NCBI GenBank assembly: GCA_019115845.1
Contig: DXCU01000040.1
Coordinates: 1 to 35,247 of the forward strand
Direction: 5' to 3'
DNA length: 35,247 bases
DNA from: Candidatus Rubneribacter avistercoris
Lineage (GTDB): Bacteria > Actinomycetota > Coriobacteriia > Coriobacteriales > Eggerthellaceae
In this document: positions 17,883 through 25,123 of the stretch, piece after piece
Position numbering within the stretch: the stretch's first letter is position 1
Layout: each line of letters starts with the position of its first letter
Translations under genes and position numbers: made by a program
The notes under the pieces: model-generated
Databases searched by the model: none
Told to the model about the DNA's origin: nothing
What the model saw: the letters and a program-made list of their open reading frames with translations, nothing else

Positions 17883-18487
17883 TAGAGCGCGCCCTTCGTG
17901 CTGGGTAGCGCGTTACCCATGCGCGGATCGGGTTCCACCGCCTCGCGCACAGCGCGCGCGACAGCCTTAAACACGGCTTCCACCATGTGGTGCGCGTTTT
18001 CGCCCGCCAAGCTGCGCACATGCAGCGTCACACCCGCAGCGGTCGCAAACGCGATAAAAAACTCTTTAGCCAAAGACGCGTCGAACGCCCCTATCATCAC
18101 GGACGGCACATCCACATCCCAGTGCAACTGCCCACGTCCCGACACGTCAACAGCCGCCAGCACCAGCGCCTCGTCCATAGGAAGCACAACAGAGCCAAAC
18201 CGGCGAATACCGCGCTTATCGCCAAGCGCCTGGCTAAAAGCCTGCCCTAGCACAATGCCGGTGTCTTCCACCGTGTGATGCCCATCAACCTCCAGGTCGC
18301 CTTTGGTGCATACCTCCAGGTTGATGAGACTATGCCGCCCCAACGCCGTCAGCATGTGGTCAAAGAAACCGATGCCCGTCTCCACCTCTGTGAGGCCGGT
18401 GCCGTCCAAGTCCACCGACACCTTCACCTCGGTCTCGCGCGTTAGTCGCTCAACCTCCGCGACGCGCGAACGAGTTTCCTGAACCAT
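17882..18487 (-). CDS. hisB: Imidazoleglycerol-phosphate dehydratase
   Basis: 201 residues: dehydratase only, without the N-terminal HAD phosphatase found in enteric HisB. It dehydrates IGP to imidazole acetol phosphate at a di-manganese centre. Metal-ligand motifs: FDHML, DGHHTVEDTGIVLG and ENAHHMVEAVFKA. The ATG at 18487 with GGGGGAG 5 nt upstream is preferred; a GTG two codons earlier overlaps the hisC stop and is an alternative. With no phosphatase domain and no hisN here, histidinol-phosphate phosphatase must be encoded elsewhere. Confidence 0.96.
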   Translation of the reverse strand: MVQETRSRVAEVERLTRETEVKVSVDLDGTGLTEVETGIGFFDHMLTALGRHSLINLEVCTKGDLEVDGHHTVEDTGIVLGQAFSQALGDKRGIRRFGSVVLPMDEALVLAAVDVSGRGQLHWDVDVPSVMIGAFDASLAKEFFIAFATAAGVTLHVRSLAGENAHHMVEAVFKAVARAVREAVEPDPRMGNALPSTKGAL

Positions 18488-18489
18488 CG

Positions 18490-19560
18490 TCACTCCCCCT
18501 CTTCCACAACCTCGCGCAACGCGCGCAGGAAGCGATTGTTCTCATCCGGCGAACCGATGCTCACGCGCAGGCAATTCTCTAGGCGTGGCGCGCGAGAGAA
18601 GTCGCGCACGAGCACACCGCGCGCATAGAGGTCCTCCCATACGCCAGACGCACCCTCCATGCGAACCAACACAAAGTTCGCATCCGACGGAAACACTTCC
18701 ACACCTGGAATGTGCGCAAGCTCGCGCATCACGCGCTCGCGTTCTGTGATGGTAAGCGCAATGCCGTCGGCGAACGAGGCGCGGTTTTGACACACCACAC
18801 GGGCAATAGCCTGCGACACCGCATCCACCGAATATGGCTGACGCACCTTCACCAACTCCTGGATCACCTCAGGATCCCCCAAGACATAGCCCATGCGCGC
18901 ACCCGCAAGCCGGTACGCTTTCGAAAACGTACGCAGCACCAGCAGATTGCGGTGCTCGGCAAGCAGCGGCACCACGCTGCGTCCTGAAAACTCACCATAC
19001 GCCTCGTCCACAAAAACGAGGGCATCGGTCGCATCCAGAAGCTCGCGCACAAACTCTTCGGGCACGCACTGCCCGGTAGGGTTGTTGGGGCTGGTCAGAA
19101 TGATGCAATCCACATCTCCCTGCGAAACGCGCGCAAGAACCGCCTGCTCGTCTAGGGAAAAATCCTCCCTGCGCGGCACGTTCACCACCGTCGTGCCCGT
19201 AAGACGCGCGTTGGCCTCATAGACCGAAAACGTAGGCGGCAGGTTCAAAAACGTGCGACCCGGCCCGCCCCAGGCAAGAGCCACGTTGAACAGCAGCTCA
19301 TCGCCGCCATTGCCCACCAGCACCTGATCGCGAGCAAGCCCGAACTCCTGCGCCAGCGAATCGCGCACTTCATTGGCCAGAGGGTCGGGATAGCGGTTGA
19401 GCGGCACGGCTTCCACCGCACGCGCGATCTCGCGGCGAAGGGCCTCATCCACTTCCCACGGGCTTTCATTTGCCGAAAGCAGGGCGTCAGCCGGCAGGTA
19501 CTTCGGGTCGTAGGGCTCCATGCCCGCCAGCTGGGGCGCGGCGGGACGCACGCTACGCAT
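18490..19560 (-). CDS. hisC: Histidinol-phosphate aminotransferase
   Basis: 356 residues. A PLP-dependent fold-I aminotransferase producing histidinol phosphate. Visible: LSANESPW, NRYPDP, the cofactor-binding GNGGDELL, TSPNNPTG, VDEAYGEF, and the PLP Schiff-base Lys in RTFSKAYRLAGAR. The start ATG overlaps the end of hisD by 8 bp, with a weak GGTGGGG upstream; longer in-frame starts have no homology. Its stop overlaps the alternative hisB GTG. Confidence 0.96.
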   Translation of the reverse strand: MRSVRPAAPQLAGMEPYDPKYLPADALLSANESPWEVDEALRREIARAVEAVPLNRYPDPLANEVRDSLAQEFGLARDQVLVGNGGDELLFNVALAWGGPGRTFLNLPPTFSVYEANARLTGTTVVNVPRREDFSLDEQAVLARVSQGDVDCIILTSPNNPTGQCVPEEFVRELLDATDALVFVDEAYGEFSGRSVVPLLAEHRNLLVLRTFSKAYRLAGARMGYVLGDPEVIQELVKVRQPYSVDAVSQAIARVVCQNRASFADGIALTITERERVMRELAHIPGVEVFPSDANFVLVRMEGASGVWEDLYARGVLVRDFSRAPRLENCLRVSIGSPDENNRFLRALREVVEEGE

Positions 19561-20899
19561 CGGCCCCACCGCCCGACGCCGCGTCGCCGGCCTCCATGCC
19601 GAACACGCTGCCGGTCTCAAGCAGGTTCTTGCGCATCTCCACGCTCTTGGCGTGCGCCCACAGCCCCTCGTGCGCGGCTAGGTCCATGACCGCCCGGGCG
19701 TCGCGGGCGAGCGCGGCGGAGGAGTACTGGATGACGCTCGACTTCTTCACGAACTCGTCCACCGAAAGCGGCGAGGCGTAGCGCGCCGTGCCGCCCGTGG
19801 GCAGCGTGTGGTTCGGGCCGGCCACGTAGTCGCCCACCGCCTCGGGCGTCCACGCGCCCAGGAAGATGGCGCCCGCGTTGCGGACGGCGCCCAGCAGGTC
19901 AAGCGCATGGTCTACGTGCAGCTCCAGGTGCTCTGGAGCAATGACGTTCACCGCTTCCATCGCCTGTTCCATGGTGTTGCATACCACAATGAGTCCCTGA
20001 TCGGCCAGGGAGGCAGCCGTAATCTCGGCACGGGTGGACGAGGCGAGATGCCGCTGCACCATGCGCTCCACCGCATCGGCGTAGTCCTCGTCGAAGGTGA
20101 CCAGGTAGCACGCGGCCAGCGGGTCGTGCTCGGCCTGCGCCATAAGATCGATAGCCACCAACGCCGGGTCCGCCGTAGCGTCGGCCACCACGCACACCTC
20201 GGAGGGGCCGGCGATCATGTCTATGCCCACGTCCCCCGACACAATCTTTTTTGCCGCCGCCACATAAGCGTTGCCGGGGCCGGTGATTTTGGCCACGGGG
20301 GCGATGGATTCCGTCCCGTACGCGAGCGCGGCCACCGCCTGGGCGCCCCCCACCGTGTAGATCTCGGTGACGCCCGAGATGCGGCACGCCTCCAGGATGG
20401 CCGCGTCCACCCCGCCGTCGGGCGCGGGCGGCGTCACACACACGATGCGCTCCACGCCCGCCACCGCAGCGGGCAGCGCGTTCATGAGGACGGTGGAGGG
20501 GTAGAGCGCGCGCCCGCCCGGCACGTAGATGCCCACGGATTCCAGCGGCTCCACTTTAGAGCCCACAAGCGCGCCGTCCTCGCGCACGGAAAACCAGCTC
20601 TGCTGACGCTGGCGCTCGTGAAAGTCGCGGATCTGGTCGGCGGCCTGGCGCAGCGCGCGCACCGTGGCCTCGCTCACCAGCGATCCCGCCTCGGCAAGGG
20701 CGGCAAGCGGCACGCGGAAATTCTCCACCTTCACGCCGTCGAAGCGCTCGGTGTACTCGCGCAGCGCGGCGTCGCCCCGCGCGCGCACGTCCTCGATGAT
20801 GTCGGTTGCCGCGGCCAGCGCCTGCGCGTTGAACGCGCCTGTGCGCTTGAGGTGGGCGTTTGAGAAGGCCTCGCCCGGTTGGAGGATGACACGACGCAT
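19553..20899 (-). CDS. hisD: Histidinol dehydrogenase
   Basis: 448 residues. A zinc-dependent NAD enzyme that oxidises histidinol to histidine in two steps, the last reactions of the pathway. Motifs: GIYVPGGRALYPST, TVGGAQAVAALAYGT, KITGPGNAYVAAAKK, the EHDP and PEHLEL histidines, and GPNHTLPTGG. Starts 3 bp after the hisZG stop, so it is coupled. This segment is conspicuously more GC-rich than hisC downstream and the hisZ half upstream. An Ala/Gly-rich C-terminal tail is additional to the fold. Confidence 0.97.
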   Translation of the reverse strand: MRRVILQPGEAFSNAHLKRTGAFNAQALAAATDIIEDVRARGDAALREYTERFDGVKVENFRVPLAALAEAGSLVSEATVRALRQAADQIRDFHERQRQQSWFSVREDGALVGSKVEPLESVGIYVPGGRALYPSTVLMNALPAAVAGVERIVCVTPPAPDGGVDAAILEACRISGVTEIYTVGGAQAVAALAYGTESIAPVAKITGPGNAYVAAAKKIVSGDVGIDMIAGPSEVCVVADATADPALVAIDLMAQAEHDPLAACYLVTFDEDYADAVERMVQRHLASSTRAEITAASLADQGLIVVCNTMEQAMEAVNVIAPEHLELHVDHALDLLGAVRNAGAIFLGAWTPEAVGDYVAGPNHTLPTGGTARYASPLSVDEFVKKSSVIQYSSAALARDARAVMDLAAHEGLWAHAKSVEMRKNLLETGSVFGMEAGDAASGGGADA

Positions 20900-20902
20900 G
20901 GC

Positions 20903-22606
20903 TTACTCCTGTTCTGCTTCGATGCCGCTTGCGGGGGCCTGCGCGGCCCCGGCGAGCGCCTGGGTCAATTGTACGATACGCGCGTCCGTGCGAAACGCGC
21001 AAGCGTTCGCGAAGAAGCGGGCGGTGGATGACAGCACCTCTTCGACCACCACGAGGTCGTTCTCGCGCAACGTGGTGCCGGTGGCCGTGATGTCCACGAT
21101 GCGCTCGGCCATGCCCGTGAGCGGCGCCAGCTCGATGTTGCCGTGGAGCTTCACCACCTCCACCTGCGTGCCGGTCCCCGCGTAGTGGGCCTGCGTGATG
21201 CGCGGGTACTTCGTGGCCACGCGGATGGAGCCGCGCTCGCGCAAACGCGCGGACACCGCTTCAGCAGCACCGGCAGGTTCGGCCACCACAAAGCGGCATG
21301 CGCCAAACCCTAAGTCCACCAGCTCCACCACGCCTGCATCGGCCTCCAAAAGCGAATCCTTGCCGCAGATGCCGCAGTCGGCCGCGCCCAGCGCCACGAA
21401 CACGGGCGCGTCGGTGGGCCGCACGATGACGTAGTCCACGCCGGGGTTGCTGATAATAAGCTGGCGACCAGGATTTTCCAGACCGGTCACATCCAAGCCC
21501 GCAGTGGCGAGCGCCGCTATGGCGTCAGCGTTCAGCGAGCCTTTGGGGACCGCAATGCGCAACGGCCGATCGACAGCGTCGGCGGGCCGGGCTGCGGCGG
21601 CCATGGCCTGTTCCAGGAAAAACGCAAACCCGGCAGCAGGGCGCGCTTCGCCGTAAGCGGCCGCCATATTATCGTAGCGCCCGCCACTGCCCAGGGGCGC
21701 GCCCACCCCAGGAGCATAGGCCTCAAACACGATGCCCGTATAATAGTCAAACGAACTCATAATGGAAAAATCCACCAACACGCAGTCGGCCAGACCGGCT
21801 TTGGTGAGCAGATCGAACGTGTGCGCCAGGTCGTCAAGGCCGTCCTCGCAGCCAAGCGGAGCCACAAGCGCGCGCACCTCCTCAATTGCTTCCCGCCCAC
21901 CGCGAATACGCGGCAAGGCGCGAATAGCCGCAGCGAATACCGGAGGCACCGATGCGCGGACAGCGTCTGCGCCAGGAAGAAGGTCATCCAGTTCTGGTTC
22001 TGCGCCATGAGGGCCGGTCAAGCGATCAAGTTCAACGAAGTTAGAGGCGTGATACGCTCCGAGCACCCGGTTTTTCCACCACGTCGGCGCCCCGCTGGCT
22101 TCCAACAGTGCGCGCAGCACTCCCACCGTGGCAAGCGCCAAGGTACAGTCGCGCACCCCTGCAAGCGAGAGCGTTTCGGCCAGAAGTCCCACCACCTCAG
22201 CATCGGCCTCGGGGCCTGATTCCCCTATGCACTCAATACCGATCTGCGTTAACTCGCGCGCTGCCGCCTGCAGTTTTGCCTCAGCCTCGCGAAACACCCG
22301 CTGCGTGTAGCGTAGACGCAGCGACTCGATCTGCCCCGCAAAACGCGTGGCGGCCATGCGCGCCACCTGCAGCGTCACGTCAGGGCGCATAGCCAGAAGA
22401 TCTCCCTGAGAATCGAAGAACTTAAACGGGGAAACTGGCAGGTGGCCTCCCGCCCGCATAACATCCATCGCCTCAAGCGTGGGCGTTTCAATGGGAGCGT
22501 ACCCACGCGCATCGAGGCAGTCTTGCACCGCGCGCATAATAGCCTCGCGCTGACGCGCTTCGTCGCACAGCACATCCCGAAAGCCCGCCGGCGTCGCAAC
22601 CTTCAT
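20903..22606 (-). CDS. hisG: Fused ATP phosphoribosyltransferase: HisZ regulatory + short HisG catalytic
   Basis: 567 residues in one uninterrupted frame. Residues 1-345 are HisZ, a HisRS-like paralogue: class II motif 2 in RYTQRVFREAEAKLQAAARE and motif 3 GSGGRYDNM. Residues 347-567 are short-form HisG, starting RPLRIAVPKGSL (Lys355), with PTDAPVF, GICGKDSL and the PRPP loop VDITATGTTLREN. ATP-PRT condenses ATP with PRPP, the first and feedback-inhibited step of histidine synthesis. Short HisG normally needs a separate HisZ to form a hetero-octamer; here the pair is obligately 1:1. AAGGAAGG precedes the ATG. First gene of the operon, 3 bp before hisD. Confidence 0.93.
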   Translation of the reverse strand: MKVATPAGFRDVLCDEARQREAIMRAVQDCLDARGYAPIETPTLEAMDVMRAGGHLPVSPFKFFDSQGDLLAMRPDVTLQVARMAATRFAGQIESLRLRYTQRVFREAEAKLQAAARELTQIGIECIGESGPEADAEVVGLLAETLSLAGVRDCTLALATVGVLRALLEASGAPTWWKNRVLGAYHASNFVELDRLTGPHGAEPELDDLLPGADAVRASVPPVFAAAIRALPRIRGGREAIEEVRALVAPLGCEDGLDDLAHTFDLLTKAGLADCVLVDFSIMSSFDYYTGIVFEAYAPGVGAPLGSGGRYDNMAAAYGEARPAAGFAFFLEQAMAAAARPADAVDRPLRIAVPKGSLNADAIAALATAGLDVTGLENPGRQLIISNPGVDYVIVRPTDAPVFVALGAADCGICGKDSLLEADAGVVELVDLGFGACRFVVAEPAGAAEAVSARLRERGSIRVATKYPRITQAHYAGTGTQVEVVKLHGNIELAPLTGMAERIVDITATGTTLRENDLVVVEEVLSSTARFFANACAFRTDARIVQLTQALAGAAQAPASGIEAEQE

Positions 22607-22660
22607 AGCATCCTTCCTTCTTTTTCGAAGTCTATCTTGCCCGCCGCCTATTCGCAGCAG

Positions 22661-22760
22661 ACGAAGCGACCCGCGCCGCTCGCCATCCGAGCGATCCGTG
22701 CCGTTCGTTGTCCGAGCAACCGTGCCGTTCGCTGCCCGAACGACCTGCGCCGCTTGCTGC
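22661..22760 (-). repeat. Four tandem ~25-bp repeats in the his operon leader
   Basis: Four imperfect copies lie head to tail: 22661-22686, 22687-22711, 22712-22735 and 22736-22760. On the plus strand each runs roughly CCGAGCGA-CC, then GTGCCGTTCG, then CTGC. All lie downstream of the predicted promoter and end 54 nt before the hisZG start, so they are transcribed. Several copies can pair their GCGA and TCGC ends into small hairpins. No His-rich leader peptide and no T-box signature is present. Confidence 0.75.
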
Positions 22761-22765
22761 TCGGT

Positions 22766-22793
22766 ACTTTACCACAGTAGAGTACTAAAGCAA
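22766..22793 (-). promoter_or_regulatory. Promoter of the his operon
   Basis: Minus-strand -35 TTGCTT (22788-22793), 16-bp spacer, -10 TAAAGT (22766-22771), about 160 nt upstream of hisZG. It lies in a local AT-rich patch immediately upstream of the tandem repeats. Confidence 0.6.
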
Positions 22794-23184
22794 GGGGATT
22801 TTCATGATTTGCATCATTCTACGACAACGAAAGCGAGCGAGCGCGTCGCGGAATGCCCCGAGCAGCCATGGCGCGAGAGCGGTCAATCCACTAACGTCGA
22901 AGCTGACCGATTTCACACCAGGAAGAAAAGACAGAGAACCCTCCGGTGGCGAGAAATCACCGAAATCGGAAAGCGCGGCAACGCGAATGGACCCCTGTAT
23001 CGTGCAGAGCGTCCACCGATCAGGCGTTTTTCCTTTTCTACGGAAAAGCGGGAGCGCACTATTTTCCGATTTCGGTGATTTCTCGCCACCGGAGGGCCTT
23101 CTCGCCGCCAAACCACCGTCGGCAAAAGCCCGCGCTCGCCGGATCTCGAACCGAGTCCCAGTCGAGTGATGCGGAAAGCACCGC
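22794..23184. other. Gene-free region between the his promoter and the reductase terminator
   Basis: About 390 bp with no supported gene; open frames lack ribosome sites and differ from known families. Its one striking content is the long inverted repeat at 22939-23096, described separately. Confidence 0.5.
22939..23096. repeat. 34-bp perfect inverted repeat flanking a 90-bp core
   Basis: The arm at 22939-22972 (begins CCCTCCGGTGGCGAG) and the arm at 23063-23096 (ends CTCGCCACCGGAGGG) are exact reverse complements over 34 bp. The 90-bp core contains a smaller imperfect hairpin (TTTTCC/GGAAAA near 23033-23047). Both arms contain a near-palindromic GAAATCACCGAAATC. It lies between the reductase terminator and the his promoter. 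It could be a MITE or REP-like element or an invertible segment; as RNA it would fold into a very stable stem. Confidence 0.85.
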
Positions 23185-23241
23185 AAAAAAGCACGTCGCC
23201 CCGACACGCCCTCGTTTGCCGAGGGGCATGCCGAGGCGACG
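23185..23241 (-). terminator. Rho-independent terminator of the FAD reductase gene
   Basis: On the minus strand a long interrupted stem, with outer arms CGTCGCC/GGCGACG and inner CCCTCG/CGAGGG around a 5-nt loop, is followed by TGC and a run of six Ts. It lies 45 nt after the reductase stop codon. Confidence 0.85.
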
Positions 23242-23286
23242 ACTGATGCAAGTCGATCGCCGGCCCGCAGGACGATCGCGTCGGAC

Positions 23287-24882
23287 CTACCAGTCTTCCA
23301 AGCCGGCCAAGCTACGGCCCGCCACCAGGCCCAGCACCACGCAGGTGCTGATCGAGCTGCCGGTCATGTACTTGTCGCCCGTCACAGAGCGCGTGACAAG
23401 CTCGCCCACAGCGCGCAAACGGCCCCCGCCCACCGGCTGGTACCGCGCGTTCAGCACCTCGCACGAGGCGTTCACGTAAAAGCTCGAGGTCGTCGTGTAC
23501 GACAGCACGGGGATGCCGCCGCGCGCGTAGAAGGGCGGCACTTCAAGCGGCATGAGCGACCCCGCCAAGGCTCCGGTGCTGGCGGGCGTGCGATGGATCA
23601 CCGTGTCCACCCCGCCATTGTTCATGTCCTCGTTGTACTTCGCCAACGTGGCGGGCAGCTCGGGGGCGCCCATCTTCTCCGCCAGCTCTTCCACGCTGTC
23701 GGCCACGATGCACGTGTCTATGTTCGACTCGTTGACCGTGAACAGGTCATCCTCCCCCATCATGTCCTGCAGGCCCTGGTCCCACACCTGCCAGTTGAAG
23801 TACTTCCCGCACTCAGGGTTCTTTCCTTTGGCAAGCAAGGCCCGGGTGCGCTCTCCGCTCCACGCGCTCGACTCGTCCACGTAACGGAGGCCGTCCATAT
23901 CCACGATGATGGCTCCGTACGTTCCCATAATCACCCCGTGGCCAGCCACCACGGGCTCCCTTGCGGGAACCCCCTCCACGGTGCTCTCGGCGTTGCGACC
24001 CCAAATGGCCCCGCCGATGTCCAACAGCGCGTAATGACCGGCACCCGTGTGCCCTTCGCACGAGAGCGCGTCGACGCCGCCCAAACCGGGGATGCATTCG
24101 TCCAAAAGGTCGGGGCATCGCGACATGCCGCCCGTGGCAAGCGCCACGCCCTTGCGCGCCTTCACCGCGATGGTCGCGCCCGAGGAATCTTTCGCACGCA
24201 CGCCCACCACCATGTCGTTTCCATCCACGATGAGGTCGGTGAACTCGGTGTTGAGCAAAACAGTCGCTCCGGCCTGCTCGGCCCCCTCCAGCAAAGCCCG
24301 TTGCATCGCCGCCGGGTCGATGGTATGCACGCGGGGCGGCTCGATACCGTCGTAGGGAATGGGCGCGGGAAATTCGATGCCAAGGGATTTCAGCAGGTCG
24401 TAAGCATCGCGACTGTTGTCCACATAGGTCCGCACAACCTCCTCGCGATTGGCGTGACCGCTTCCGTAGGCGCACAAGCCCCACTCCATGATGGCGTCGA
24501 AGGCGAGGTCGGGATCGTCCTCTATGCCCGCCGCCTCCTGCTCGTCGGTGCCGACGGCGAAGTAGTTGCCCGCGCAAATGCACGTGGAGGACAGGTCGGT
24601 CATGTCGCGGCTTTCCAAAACGAGCACCTCGGCGCCCTCGGCCGCGGCCGCGTAGGCTACCGCGCTGCCCGCGCCGCCACCGCCGCACACCAGCACGTCG
24701 CACTCCATGTCCCAAGTCTGGGGCACGCCGTCGACCGCGACATCGCCTGCCGACTGCTCCGGGGAAACGGGCCCGCACCCCGAAAGCGCACCGGCTGCAG
24801 CCAAGCCGACGGCGCCTGCCCCTGCGAGAAAGCCCCTTCGGGACACCCTGGACGATGCGATTGCTCCGATCGATTGCCTCAT
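23287..24882 (-). CDS. Tat-exported FAD-dependent reductase lipoprotein (fumarate reductase flavoprotein-like)
   Basis: 531 residues. N-terminal Tat signal SRRGFLAG (14-21), hydrophobic core and lipobox LSGC (Cys36) predict export folded and anchorage outside the membrane. The body is an FAD_binding_2 domain: LVCGGGGAGSAVAYAAAAEG for the dinucleotide fold and a C-terminal FAD site VGGGRLRAVGEL. Such enzymes in Eggerthellaceae reduce diverse alkenes or host and diet compounds with electrons from cytochromes or quinones. The fumarate-site HHTMGG and the later arginine are not seen (LSYTTTSSF and VTRSVTGDKY instead), so fumarate is unlikely. Start chosen at 24882 for its GGAGG site. No electron-transfer partner is adjacent. 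Divergent from the Fic-like gene. Confidence 0.9.
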   Translation of the reverse strand: MRQSIGAIASSRVSRRGFLAGAGAVGLAAAGALSGCGPVSPEQSAGDVAVDGVPQTWDMECDVLVCGGGGAGSAVAYAAAAEGAEVLVLESRDMTDLSSTCICAGNYFAVGTDEQEAAGIEDDPDLAFDAIMEWGLCAYGSGHANREEVVRTYVDNSRDAYDLLKSLGIEFPAPIPYDGIEPPRVHTIDPAAMQRALLEGAEQAGATVLLNTEFTDLIVDGNDMVVGVRAKDSSGATIAVKARKGVALATGGMSRCPDLLDECIPGLGGVDALSCEGHTGAGHYALLDIGGAIWGRNAESTVEGVPAREPVVAGHGVIMGTYGAIIVDMDGLRYVDESSAWSGERTRALLAKGKNPECGKYFNWQVWDQGLQDMMGEDDLFTVNESNIDTCIVADSVEELAEKMGAPELPATLAKYNEDMNNGGVDTVIHRTPASTGALAGSLMPLEVPPFYARGGIPVLSYTTTSSFYVNASCEVLNARYQPVGGGRLRAVGELVTRSVTGDKYMTGSSISTCVVLGLVAGRSLAGLEDW

Positions 24883-24979
24883 GATCTTCCTCCTTGCTTC
24901 ATGCGGTTGCGAAAACAACGCGACCATCGTAAGGGCGTTCGGAACGCACGATGCCCATAGCGCCCCTCATCACGGAAAG

Positions 24980-25005
24980 CGATAGCCGGGTATCGACATC
25001 CGATA
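24980..25005. promoter_or_regulatory. Possible operator in the reductase / Fic-like divergent region
   Basis: Three copies of a 5-bp element alternate in orientation: CGATA (24980-24984), TATCG (24991-24995), CGATA (25001-25005), centre-to-centre 10-11 bp, about one helical turn. It lies between two divergent starts (24882 and 25124), a usual place for a regulator site. No clear promoter hexamers were identified around it. Confidence 0.35.
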
Positions 25006-25123
25006 GCGCAGACGGCACCGGATGCCGGAAGATCAGCCGGGGGTAGAATGGCAAGTTGCCGACCAATCGGCGGCGTTCGCCCGCGAAGGACGACCGCGCA
25101 AAAAGGGGCGACCGAGGAGGAAC

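Noticed and set aside
22648..22686. 12-residue upstream frame in the his leader
   Set aside because: It begins inside a repeat, lacks a ribosome site and contains no His codon, so there is no support for a leader peptide.
22607..22760. Histidine attenuator or T-box upstream of hisZG
   Set aside because: No run of His codons, no T-box consensus and no terminator/antiterminator pair with a T-run was found.
22661..22760. CRISPR array
   Set aside because: The four units are contiguous, imperfect and without spacers, and no cas genes are present.
22939..23096. Insertion sequence ends
   Set aside because: The 90-bp core is too short to encode a transposase and no remnant was seen; only a MITE-like or invertible element remains possible.
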